From an uncultured Erythrobacter sp. (lineage in GTDB: Bacteria > Pseudomonadota > Alphaproteobacteria > Sphingomonadales > Sphingomonadaceae): a DNA stretch of 64,000 bases. The notes below the pieces were generated by a model, which worked only from the letters and a program-made list of their open reading frames with translations, had not been told where the DNA came from and made no database searches. Numbering within the stretch: the first letter of the stretch is position 1; each line of letters starts with the position of its first letter. Made by a program: the position numbers and the translations under genes. Location of the stretch: the NCBI GenBank assembly GCA_947488085.1, contig CANKYI010000001.1, positions 1,683,928 to 1,747,927 of the forward strand. The letters run 5' to 3'. Positions 25,942 through 34,575 of the stretch are shown in pieces.

Positions 25942-28839
25942 TCAGAATTTTGCGCGAACCCCGGCAGTGTAACGCGCGCCGGTGCGCTCATAGGTCAGGA
26001 TGCGGTTCGCAAAGCGCGAGAAGTCGCGGGTGTCTTCATTGAGGATGTTGAGGCCCTCCACGAACACCTGGAACTGATCGGTCAGCTCGTAACTCGCCGA
26101 GAAGTCAACCTGACCAAAGCTTTCGCGCTGGCGTGGTTCGCTTTGCACGTCGCTGCCTTGGACCAAGAAACCATCGCGGAAATTGTACGACACCCGCGCT
26201 GACAGACGATCACCTTCGTAGAAACCAGTGACGTTAAGCGTGTGCGGCGTAAAGCCATTAAAGCCCAGATCGCCCGCAGGCGCATCATCCCGGTTTGAGT
26301 TCACATAGGTGTAGTTGATGATGCCGCCCAAGCCATTGTCGAGCGTCTTTTGGAACGCGATTTCAGCGCCCGAAATACTGCCCGAAAGGCCGTTACGCTG
26401 ACGCGTATCTTGGAACGTGACATCAACCGGGGTGTCGACGGTCAGTCCGCCATTACCCGCTGGGAAGATCACGACACCGGGAACCGGCAGTGTTGAGGTT
26501 TCAAGGAAACCGCCAAGCTCTTTGTGGAAACCGGCAATGCTAAAATAGCTCAGCGAGTCGAAATACCATTCGAACGAGACATCAAAATTGTCCGCCTCAA
26601 AGGCTTCGAGCAATGGGTTGCCACCGCCGCTAAGCGGGGCATCGGAGCGCCCCCCAAAGTTGTTAGCCACGCCCAATGCGGTCAGCGTTGGACGTGTGAC
26701 GGTCCGAGCATAGCTGAGGCGCAGGACGATATCACTGGCAGGCTCAATCCGGAAGTTCACCGACGGCAGGAAGTTCACATAGTCGTTGGGCACAGAGACA
26801 TTGGTCGCTGGGCCAAAGACGGTGACAAGCTGCGTGTCGCCCGGTGTCTCACGGAATTCGATGACCGGCTGGTCAATCCCGCTGGACAGAACATCGGTGA
26901 ATGCAATGCGGAAACCAACATTGGCTGCCCAAGGCAGCTCTCCGCCGAAATCGCCGCCCCATTCGGTGTTGAAATAGGCCGAATAGATCTGCTCTTCGAC
27001 CGCAAAGCTGCCGCCCGGATTGAAGGACGGCGTGTAAATGCCGAACTCTGGGTCAATCTGGCCGCTGTTCAGGTAAGCCAGCAATTCTGCAGTGTTGCCG
27101 CCCGTGCGATCAGCGTTTTGAAGGTTGGCGGTGTTGTTCAACTGCGCAAAAGCATCTGCGAAACTGGCCGTCAGGATGGTCGCAGGGACAGTGTTTGCGC
27201 CTTCGACCCCGGACAGGAACCCATCAAATGAGAACTCGTTGAGGATCGAGGTGTCGAATGGCACGGTGTAACCGCAATAAGCGCAGAAAATCTCTGCTGC
27301 GGTGAGTGTACCAAAGCCGGGGTCGGCGAAGTTATCGAACAGGTCCTGTGTCTTTTCTCGGTCGGTGTAGATGCCGCCGAAGGTGATTGCAGAAAGCGGT
27401 CCTGCATCGACTTCCCATTCTCCATCAAAGCGCACCTCGAAAACCTCATCTTCAACCGCGGTGCGAGCCACGTTGACGAAGTGAAGCCGCTGGATCGAAG
27501 GATCGACAAAGTCAGCCGCGTTGATGTTGGTGATGGTCGAAATGCCAGAAGTACTGGTGGATTCGATAAGAGGCGATGTCGGGGCAAGCGCACCCAGAAC
27601 CACGAATGGATTGGTGCCGTCACCCGTCGCACGGGACCACGAAACATCAGCGACAAAGGTCAGGGCATCGGTCGCTTCGAATTCGAAGTTCCCGCCGAAT
27701 GCGAATGTCTCTGCCTCACGATTATTCGACGTGAGTACATTGTCGTTCTGTGACAGGCCTACCGTGTCAGCGATTGCAGGGTTGCGTGTGCCGAAATCGA
27801 TGCTTGGGCGGCTGAAAGATGTGACCGTGCCATTGCCGTCGATCTGCGGGTCGAGGAATGGCGGGCTGAAGAAACCGGAGAATTGCTGATCGAAGGAATC
27901 GACCTGAAAGCGCGAATAGAGGCCATCGAATGTCGCAGTGAAGCGGTCAGATGGCGCAAACTGCAACGCACCGTTGAGTGTGATGCGCTCACGCTCTTGT
28001 TCGTCGCGGCTGAAAATCACTTGCTGTTGAACGCGCGCGCCTGCTGGCAATGCACCAATATCGGCTGCTGTTAGACCCGAAGAGCTCTCTGGTGCAAAGA
28101 TAGCCTGATCACCCTCACGAAGGGCAAAACCATTGGTGATGTTGCGGTCAATCTGCGCATTGCGCAGGTTGTAGGTACCACCGAAGAGAACGCCTACCGT
28201 GCCGTTCGACCAGGAGACAACACCACTAATATCGGTGCCGACATCTTCGCTTAGGTTTTCGTAAATCGCAGCGGCCGAAACCGAAGCGTTAAAGCCTAGG
28301 CGGTCAATCGGACGGGCAGTCGTAATGTTGACCACCGCGCCAATGCCGCCGGATTGCAGGTTGGGCTGCGCTGATTTGTAAACCTCGGCGGTTTGGATGA
28401 TGTCGGAAGACAGCACATCAAACGAGAATTCGCGCCCCGGATTATCGGTTGCGAGTGTGCGGCCATTCAATAGAACCGCGTTAAACTCGGGGCCAAGGCC
28501 GCGAACTGTGATCGACTGACCTTCGCCTCCCGAACGGTCAATAGCGACGCCGGTGATGCGCTGCAAAGCTTCTGCGATATTTTGGTCAGGGAATTTGCCA
28601 ACGTCCTCAGCAGAAACAGCATCAACCACAGCCGAGCTGTTACGTTTTAGGTTGATCGAATCTTGCAAACTGCGGCGGAAACCGGTGACGACAATCGTGT
28701 TCTCTTCACCTTCCACCGACTGTTGTTCGCTGGACTGACCGGCGGTTTCGTCTTGATCCTGTGCGATGGCTGGAGTGGAAATGGCAATCGCGGCAAGTGC
28801 TGCGGATTGGGCCAAAACGGCCCGCTTCGAAATCAACAT
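25942..28839 (-). CDS. TonB-dependent receptor, probably for alpha-galactosides
   Basis: A 965-residue outer-membrane receptor. The signal peptide ends at PAIAQ (about residue 27). A TonB box, NTIVVTGFR, lies near residue 48. The plug domain contains SVVDAVSAEDVGKFPDQNIAEALQRITGV-type sequence and SITVRGLGPEFNAVLLNGR, and the 22-strand barrel ends in the required aromatic residue (VRAKF). The large size and RGLGPEFN plug place it in the Xanthomonas-Caulobacter type receptors (TIGR01782-like) used for plant or algal carbohydrates. The neighbouring symporter, AraC regulator and alpha-galactosidase point to galactosides such as raffinose or melibiose; the exact ligand is inference. Confidence 0.93.
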   Translation of the reverse strand: MLISKRAVLAQSAALAAIAISTPAIAQDQDETAGQSSEQQSVEGEENTIVVTGFRRSLQDSINLKRNSSAVVDAVSAEDVGKFPDQNIAEALQRITGVAIDRSGGEGQSITVRGLGPEFNAVLLNGRTLATDNPGREFSFDVLSSDIIQTAEVYKSAQPNLQSGGIGAVVNITTARPIDRLGFNASVSAAAIYENLSEDVGTDISGVVSWSNGTVGVLFGGTYNLRNAQIDRNITNGFALREGDQAIFAPESSSGLTAADIGALPAGARVQQQVIFSRDEQERERITLNGALQFAPSDRFTATFDGLYSRFQVDSFDQQFSGFFSPPFLDPQIDGNGTVTSFSRPSIDFGTRNPAIADTVGLSQNDNVLTSNNREAETFAFGGNFEFEATDALTFVADVSWSRATGDGTNPFVVLGALAPTSPLIESTSTSGISTITNINAADFVDPSIQRLHFVNVARTAVEDEVFEVRFDGEWEVDAGPLSAITFGGIYTDREKTQDLFDNFADPGFGTLTAAEIFCAYCGYTVPFDTSILNEFSFDGFLSGVEGANTVPATILTASFADAFAQLNNTANLQNADRTGGNTAELLAYLNSGQIDPEFGIYTPSFNPGGSFAVEEQIYSAYFNTEWGGDFGGELPWAANVGFRIAFTDVLSSGIDQPVIEFRETPGDTQLVTVFGPATNVSVPNDYVNFLPSVNFRIEPASDIVLRLSYARTVTRPTLTALGVANNFGGRSDAPLSGGGNPLLEAFEADNFDVSFEWYFDSLSYFSIAGFHKELGGFLETSTLPVPGVVIFPAGNGGLTVDTPVDVTFQDTRQRNGLSGSISGAEIAFQKTLDNGLGGIINYTYVNSNRDDAPAGDLGFNGFTPHTLNVTGFYEGDRLSARVSYNFRDGFLVQGSDVQSEPRQRESFGQVDFSASYELTDQFQVFVEGLNILNEDTRDFSRFANRILTYERTGARYTAGVRAKF

Positions 28840-29079
28840 GGCTCTCTCCCTTGTCCATGCCCCTTATTATGGTCCCGCTTGGTGCGAGTGGGCATGGGAT
28901 TGAGACCCTTGAGGGGGTCGTGATACAAAACCTGACGTTTGAAGAGCCGAATTCCATAGGTGGATTGGACTGGCATGAAGATTTTGGGAAATTGGGACAG
29001 TTTGTCAGTGGAGAAACTGCTCTGTGTCATAATTTTGCAACGCAATTGAGGATCAGCGGCTTACAATATTTCCCAAATC
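28840..29079. promoter_or_regulatory. Upstream region of the receptor gene
   Basis: This 240-base gap between the receptor start and the regulator stop must contain the receptor-symporter promoter. An inverted repeat CAGTTT-N10-AAACTG lies at 28998-29003 and 29014-29019, about 160 bases before the receptor start. It is a candidate regulator site, although AraC proteins more often use direct repeats. No promoter consensus is convincing by eye. Confidence 0.35.
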
Positions 29080-29904
29080 CTAAAATTGCTCCGGTTCACG
29101 CGCGATCCGGGATCGGTATTCTGACGGGGACCACCCGACCGTTTTGCTGAACTGACGACTGAAATGGTATTCGTCGCAATATCCCAGCTCGTCTGAGATA
29201 TCACGCAGCATCACTTTGGGATCGGTCAGCATCTCGCACGCCTGCTCCATCAAAATACTGGTGCGATACCGGCCCGGAGAACGTCCCGATAGCTTACGAA
29301 AGCGTTTGCGAAATGCCTCATAGGAATGGCCCAGTGTCTGAGCCGCCAAGCGCACATCCATGGTTGCCGCAATGGTCTCCTTTGCCTTGGACAGCCATGC
29401 GATATCGTCCGCCATGTCATCCTCGCCAGCCTTTACGATATCCGCGAGCAAAGCCTGCAATTCGACCGTTTCGCTGATCAATTCGCTTTCACTCAAAGCC
29501 CCTGCGCCGCCTATCAGGCGCGTAATCCGGTCACGCCAGAAATCCATTGGCCGCAGAGAGATCACGGGACTTTCGCGGATCAAACACCCCGCTTCGTGCC
29601 ATAGGTCGAACACTGGTCCTTCGAATACGAGGTAGAATTCATCCCAGCTTTCACCACGTGCAGGGCCATACCAATGCTCCAAGCCCGGAACGATCAGAAT
29701 CGCATCGCCCGCTTTTACCGGCAGATCGGTTCCGCTTGCATCGCGATAGGTCCCGTGGCCTCTTGTCACATAAACCAGCGTGTAGTGCGGCAGAGTGCGG
29801 CGTGCAGTCAGGACACCGACGCCATTCTTCAAAAAGCAGGCGATCTTTATTCCGCCAATGGCAGACAGGTGCAAATTCTGCTTGTAGACCTTTTCTTCCC
29901 ACAT
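29080..29904 (-). CDS. AraC-family regulator of the galactoside island
   Basis: A 274-residue AraC/XylS-type regulator. The N-terminal cupin-like sugar-sensing domain (about 1-150) has LPHYTLVYVTRGHGTYRD and GDAILIVPGLEHWYGPA. The C-terminal pair of helix-turn-helix motifs (about 175-270) has MDVRLAAQTLGHSYEAFRKRFRKLSGRSPGRY and LRDISDELGYCDEYHFSRQFSKTVGWSPSEYR. It is divergent from the alpha-galactosidase gene and lies upstream of the receptor gene, so it probably activates both arms when an alpha-galactoside or galactose is bound. The domain layout matches RafR/MelR-type activators. Confidence 0.92.
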   Translation of the reverse strand: MWEEKVYKQNLHLSAIGGIKIACFLKNGVGVLTARRTLPHYTLVYVTRGHGTYRDASGTDLPVKAGDAILIVPGLEHWYGPARGESWDEFYLVFEGPVFDLWHEAGCLIRESPVISLRPMDFWRDRITRLIGGAGALSESELISETVELQALLADIVKAGEDDMADDIAWLSKAKETIAATMDVRLAAQTLGHSYEAFRKRFRKLSGRSPGRYRTSILMEQACEMLTDPKVMLRDISDELGYCDEYHFSRQFSKTVGWSPSEYRSRIAREPEQF

Positions 29905-30073
29905 CGGGGCAACCTCTCAGCTATTCCCATACAGGATACCAAAAACTTCATGCGCCTCCAAATTCCCACTTCACACAGGCTCTCAAATGGCGTGATTATG
30001 CGATCTTGGTCGGATAATGGCGACAAAGCCGTAATGACCGGGAGTGGATCGAGTAAAGGGATGGATTGTTTGG
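29905..30073. promoter_or_regulatory. Divergent promoter region, araC-type regulator / alpha-galactosidase
   Basis: This 169-base gap is shared by the two divergent genes and must hold both promoters. By eye I find no clear direct repeats or sigma-70 boxes. A GTG at 30044 in the galactosidase frame could shorten the gap by 30 bases. Confidence 0.45.
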
Positions 30074-32341
30074 ATGGCAAATGACGCCGATCTAAGCGCG
30101 CATGGTGCGGGCCGCGGACATGCAGATCATGAAGCGGGCGATACGCCTGCGATCCATGAACACCGCCCGGTCCCGATCAAAGACCCGGTCGAACACGGCA
30201 CACATCAAACGCAATATTGCGAGCTGCGCAGCGGCGGGACTTTCCTCGCTCTCGAGGCGACCAAGGGCATGCGCCCGATTATCCTTTACGCTGGGCCTGA
30301 CTTGCCCGGCGTTACAGCACAGGAATTGGCGATCCTCGCCACGCGCCAGCATGCACCGGGCAGCGCGTCTGTCCCGCTGCGTGGATCGCTGCTCAATGAG
30401 ATTGGCACAGGTATTTCCGGTCCCTCTGGGCTGGTCGGTCACCGCGCCGGGCACGATTGGGCAATTGATTTACGGATTAGCGCGGTTGAAACCCCGGCCC
30501 CCAACATGCTCGCAATCCATTGCGAGGACGCCAACACCGCGATTGCGACGATCCACGCGTTCACCATCGATCCCGCGACCGGAATGCTCATCAGCAATAC
30601 GAGTATCGAAAATCGCGGTGAGGAAGAATTTGAGCTCGATTGGTGCGCTGCTCTATGCCTGCCGGTCGATCCGCGTCTCACGCGATTCCTAAGTTTTACA
30701 GGGCGTTGGTCTGGCGAATTTGCCATCGAGGAAGTGCCAGCATTCCAAGGCAGCATCGTGCGGGAAAACAAAGCTGGTCGCACCAGCCACGACGTGTTCC
30801 CCGGCGGCATTTTGGCCGCGCCAGAAGCGGGCGAAGATAGCGGTCTGGCCGCAGCCTTCCACCTCAGCTGGAGCGGTAATCACCGTCTGCGTATTGACCG
30901 CCACAGCGACGGTCGCGGTTTTGTGCAAATGGGCGAGATGAGCTTCCCCGGGGAAATCCGCTTGGCCAAAGGCGCGCAATATCGCACGCCCGATTTCCTC
31001 GCCGTCTGGTCCGAAGAGGGCTTTAACGGCGCATCGCACGCATTCCACGATTATCTGCGCGGATCGGTTATGGACGCGCGCAGCTTAGAGCGTGCACGCC
31101 CAGTCCACTACAACACATGGGAAGCGGTCTATTTCGACCATGATGAGGCAACTCTAATCGAGTTGGCTGAGGCTGCGGCCTCCGTTGGGGCAGAGCGATA
31201 TGTCCTCGATGATGGCTGGTTTGGCGGCAGGCGTCATGATGCGGCGGGGCTTGGCGATTGGTGGGTTTCATCCGATGTCTATCCGCAAGGGCTCCACACG
31301 CTTGCCAACCGGGTCAAGGAATTGGGCATGGAGTTCGGCCTGTGGTTCGAACCCGAGATGATCAATCCCGACAGCGACCTATACCGCGCTCACCCCGATT
31401 GGGTTTTGCAGGCGCAAGGGGTCGAGGCGGTGCCGTTTCGCGGGCAATTGACGCTCGACCTCACAAAGAACGAAGTGTTTGATTATCTGTTCAAAAAAAT
31501 CAGCGATCTCGTCAGCGAATACGGTGTCGCCTATATCAAGTGGGATATGAACCGCGACACCAATCACCCATCCAGCAATGGGCGCGGGGCGATGCATTTT
31601 CAGACGCAGGCGGTCTATCGCTTGCTCGAACAATTGCGCGATGCGCATCCAGAACTTGAGATTGAAAGTTGTTCGTCGGGCGGTGGACGCGCGGATTTCG
31701 GCATCCTGCGTCATACTGACCGGATTTGGACCTCAGACAACAACGATGCGCGCCAGCGTCAGGATATTCAGCGCGGTGCCACGCATTTCTTCCCCTTGCG
31801 CATTTTGGGCAGCCATGTTGGGCCCAAAAATTGTCATATAACGGGCCGCAAATTCAGTATGCATTTCCGCGTGGCCAGTGCGGTGTTCGGCCATATGGGG
31901 ATGGAGCTGGATCTGCGCGACGAAGACGCAGAGGATTTGGCCGTTCTTGCCGCGGGAATTGCGCTGTATAAACAGCACAGAGACTTGATCCACACTGGGC
32001 GCTTCTGGCGCTTGGAAAGCCCGCAAGACACCAATTTTGTTGGCTGCGTTTCGGAAGACAAACAAGAGGCCCTGTTCTCCTATGCCAAGCTGGAGACAGA
32101 GCTGGCAACATTGCCCCGACGCATTCATTTCAGCGGGTTGGATCCGGCCAAGAAGTACCGCGTTCAAATGGTCTGGCCGCAGCACAATCCATCGATCAGC
32201 ACGCCGTCGATCATTGACGCCGCCGATCTTCAGGGAGATGGAGCATGGGTGTCAGGCGCGGCATTGATGGGGCATGGTATGCAGCCTCCATTGACGTTCC
32301 CCGACACATGTTTGTTCTACCACCTTCAAGCAAGCGAGTAA
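30074..32341 (+). CDS. Alpha-galactosidase, GH36 family
   Basis: A 755-residue retaining glycosidase that releases terminal alpha-1,6-galactose from melibiose, raffinose or galactomannan. It has an N-terminal beta-sandwich (about 1-330), a TIM barrel with VLDDGWFGGRRHD and GLWFEPEMINPDSDLY, the nucleophile Asp in IKWDMNRD, the CSSGGGRADFGIL binding segment and the acid/base Asp in WTSDNNDARQR, then a C-terminal beta domain. No signal peptide is seen, so it acts in the cytoplasm after import. ATG 30074 is preferred (AAGGGA upstream), but GTG 30044 is possible. It is first in an operon with galT (four bases on) and galK. Confidence 0.95.
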   Translation: MANDADLSAHGAGRGHADHEAGDTPAIHEHRPVPIKDPVEHGTHQTQYCELRSGGTFLALEATKGMRPIILYAGPDLPGVTAQELAILATRQHAPGSASVPLRGSLLNEIGTGISGPSGLVGHRAGHDWAIDLRISAVETPAPNMLAIHCEDANTAIATIHAFTIDPATGMLISNTSIENRGEEEFELDWCAALCLPVDPRLTRFLSFTGRWSGEFAIEEVPAFQGSIVRENKAGRTSHDVFPGGILAAPEAGEDSGLAAAFHLSWSGNHRLRIDRHSDGRGFVQMGEMSFPGEIRLAKGAQYRTPDFLAVWSEEGFNGASHAFHDYLRGSVMDARSLERARPVHYNTWEAVYFDHDEATLIELAEAAASVGAERYVLDDGWFGGRRHDAAGLGDWWVSSDVYPQGLHTLANRVKELGMEFGLWFEPEMINPDSDLYRAHPDWVLQAQGVEAVPFRGQLTLDLTKNEVFDYLFKKISDLVSEYGVAYIKWDMNRDTNHPSSNGRGAMHFQTQAVYRLLEQLRDAHPELEIESCSSGGGRADFGILRHTDRIWTSDNNDARQRQDIQRGATHFFPLRILGSHVGPKNCHITGRKFSMHFRVASAVFGHMGMELDLRDEDAEDLAVLAAGIALYKQHRDLIHTGRFWRLESPQDTNFVGCVSEDKQEALFSYAKLETELATLPRRIHFSGLDPAKKYRVQMVWPQHNPSISTPSIIDAADLQGDGAWVSGAALMGHGMQPPLTFPDTCLFYHLQASE

Positions 32342-32345
32342 CCGC

Positions 32346-33425
32346 ATGAGCTCTGCGATATCCTTGCCTCGCACTCTTGGAGGGCGCGCGACCTATCGCC
32401 GCGACTTTACCAAGGCAGATGGCCGTATGCTGCGCCTTTATGGACGCAATGCGCATGATGCAGCGCCGATGCCGCAGACCGCCGACGACCTCGCACAGGG
32501 TGGCGAGCTGCGTTACCACCCCTTACGCGGGGAGTGGAACGTCTACGCCGCGCATCGCCAGAACCGGACATTTAAGCCTTCCGCCGCTGATGATCCGCTG
32601 GCGCCGACTGTCGCTGGTGGGCCTGAGACCGAGATCCCATTCGGCGATTTCGAACTGGCAATTTTTGAGAATAAGTTTGCTGCATTCCACCCTTCGGCTC
32701 GGGATGCTGCGACGTTGGATGGGGTTGCAATAGAGCCTGCTCGTGGGGCGTGCGACGTTGTGGTCTATGATCCGGCTGGCACTGGCAATCTGGCGACGAT
32801 AGGGCAGGATCGCCGCGAAATTCTGCTGGCGGCCTTGATTGACCGTTACGATGCGCTGTTTTCCGCCGGTTGCAAATATGTGCTACCATTTGAGAACCGA
32901 GGGGATGAGGTCGGCGTGACCCTGCATCACCCGCATGGTCAGATTTATGGATTTGAGCGGGTTCCACAGGCTCAGGCCCGCGCAGCACAAGCTTTTGCCG
33001 ATGGGTATGATCTGGCGGGTGAGATTGCGGCTGCTATGCCCGATTACGGCGTTAGCCAATCAGACGACATCGCCGCTTTTGTACCGCGTTACGCGCGTTT
33101 TCCGTATGAAGTGTGGCTTGCGCCAAAACAACGGCGAGAGGGACCATGGGACTGCACCGATGGTGAGCTAGAGGCACTTGCTGACCAAATGGGCGAAATC
33201 ACGCGCCGCTATGACGCGTTGTTTCAGCAAGCGGCGGCGACCATGATGGCGTTTCATGCTGCCCCGGGTGGCGCGGCCGCTGCATACCATTTCACCGTTC
33301 AATTCTATCCGCTTTTGCGAGCACCGGGCCGGATCAAATACCTCGCCTCCGTCGAACAGCATACGGGTGTTTTCACCGTGGATGTCATGCCAGAAACGGC
33401 CGCAAAAATGCTGCGCGAGTTGTGA
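32346..33425 (+). CDS. galT: Galactose-1-phosphate uridylyltransferase
   Basis: The Leloir enzyme that swaps UMP between UDP-glucose and galactose-1-phosphate. The 359 residues contain LRYHPLRGEWNVYAAHRQNR, the FENKFAAFHP region, and the active-site histidine motif HHPHGQIYGFERVP, which is the HPH signature. A later segment, YEVWLAPKQRREGPWD, matches the family's zinc/substrate region. The start lies four bases after the galactosidase stop, and galK begins one base after its stop. Confidence 0.97.
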   Translation: MSSAISLPRTLGGRATYRRDFTKADGRMLRLYGRNAHDAAPMPQTADDLAQGGELRYHPLRGEWNVYAAHRQNRTFKPSAADDPLAPTVAGGPETEIPFGDFELAIFENKFAAFHPSARDAATLDGVAIEPARGACDVVVYDPAGTGNLATIGQDRREILLAALIDRYDALFSAGCKYVLPFENRGDEVGVTLHHPHGQIYGFERVPQAQARAAQAFADGYDLAGEIAAAMPDYGVSQSDDIAAFVPRYARFPYEVWLAPKQRREGPWDCTDGELEALADQMGEITRRYDALFQQAAATMMAFHAAPGGAAAAYHFTVQFYPLLRAPGRIKYLASVEQHTGVFTVDVMPETAAKMLREL

Positions 33426-33426
33426 T

Positions 33427-34479
33427 GTGAGTGATCTTGCAAACACGGCGGCATCCGCAAAAGCCCAAGCGCCCGGACGCGTCAATTTGATCGGAGAGCA
33501 CATTGACTACAATGGCGGGATGGTACTGCCTGCGGCGCTTTCGATTGGTTTAGAGGTCAAACTGACCCCACGCGATGATGACCGGGTGCTGGTGAGCGCC
33601 GATCACTATGATGAGCAGGCCGAGCGGGACTTAGGCGAGACGGCTAGCGGCCATTGGTCCGACACTGCATTGGGCGCTTCACGAAAGGCCCGCGAGCTTG
33701 GTTTGATTGCCTGCGGTGCGGACGTGACCATCCGCTCCACTGTTCCCGAAGGGTCAGGCCTATCCTCCTCCGCCGCGCTGATCGTAGCCATTCTGAAAGC
33801 CGCACGGAAGCTAGGAGAAGGCGCACATAGTGATACAGAACTCGCTGTTGCAGCGCGCGCGGTTGAGAATGATTTTATGGGTGTGCCATGCGGGATCATG
33901 GATCAAATGGCGGTCGCACTCGCAACACCGGGCACCGCGATGGCGCTGGATACCAAAGCGCTCAATTATGAGTTGTTCGATCTGCCAATAAGCCATGCTT
34001 TGGTCGTTGTGCATTCGGGTCTGACCCGAAAGCTCACTGATGGCCGTTATGGCGAGCGCAAAGAGGAATGCGACGCGGCCAAAGCGCATTTTGGCACTGA
34101 TGATTTGTGCATGCTGGACCCAGCAAGCATCAGTGCTTCGCCTCTCCCGCCCGCAATCCGCAAACGCACCATGCATTGCGTTACGGAGCATGCGCGAGTT
34201 CTCACCGCCATCGCAGCGCTGAAGTCGCACGATATCGCCGCTCTTGCCGCTGCGATGAATGAAAGCCATGTGTCGATGCGTGATGATTTTGAAATGTCGC
34301 TGCCTGCAATTGATGCGTTGGTAAGCGACGCTTGCAAACTGGGAGCCGAAGGCGCGCGACTGACAGGCGGCGGGTTCGGCGGCTGCATCGTCGCCTTAGT
34401 CGCAAAGGATGCGCAGGACACATGGCTTGAGCAATTGCTTAGCCGTCATCCGCGAGCCCGCTTTATCGCTGCGGCCTGA
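33427..34479 (+). CDS. galK: Galactokinase
   Basis: A GHMP kinase that phosphorylates galactose at C1. The 350 residues show the galactokinase signature GRVNLIGEHIDYNGG near residue 17, the ATP motif PEGSGLSSSAAL, GIMDQMAVALA with the catalytic Asp region, and the C-terminal LTGGGFGGCIVALV. The start is a GTG at 33427, one base after the galT stop. No ATG gives a plausible N-terminus in this frame, and the open frame running upstream lies inside galT. A long imperfect hairpin follows the gene. Confidence 0.95.
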   Translation: MSDLANTAASAKAQAPGRVNLIGEHIDYNGGMVLPAALSIGLEVKLTPRDDDRVLVSADHYDEQAERDLGETASGHWSDTALGASRKARELGLIACGADVTIRSTVPEGSGLSSSAALIVAILKAARKLGEGAHSDTELAVAARAVENDFMGVPCGIMDQMAVALATPGTAMALDTKALNYELFDLPISHALVVVHSGLTRKLTDGRYGERKEECDAAKAHFGTDDLCMLDPASISASPLPPAIRKRTMHCVTEHARVLTAIAALKSHDIAALAAAMNESHVSMRDDFEMSLPAIDALVSDACKLGAEGARLTGGGFGGCIVALVAKDAQDTWLEQLLSRHPRARFIAAA

Positions 34480-34486
34480 TCCAAAT

Positions 34487-34527
34487 AAAAAGGGCCAGCC
34501 ACATTCTCATGTGACCGGCCCCTTTTT
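34487..34527. terminator. Terminator hairpin between galK and the autotransporter gene
   Basis: AAAAAGGGCC pairs with GGCCCCTTTTT (one bulge) and the stem continues imperfectly to ACA/TGT around the loop TTCTCA. The A-run on one side and the T-run on the other make it suitable for stopping both converging transcripts: galK on the plus strand and the autotransporter on the minus strand. Confidence 0.8.
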
Positions 34528-34575
34528 AGCAGAGCTCCAATGCGCCTCGGATCGCTCTGCTAACTCGTTTCTTGC

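Noticed and set aside
28840..29150. Small plus-strand frame ending near 29150
   Set aside because: It overlaps the end of the AraC-type gene, has no coding character, and covers the expected receptor promoter region.
33256..33426. Upstream extension of the galactokinase frame
   Set aside because: It lies inside galT; the galactokinase signature begins soon after the GTG at 33427.
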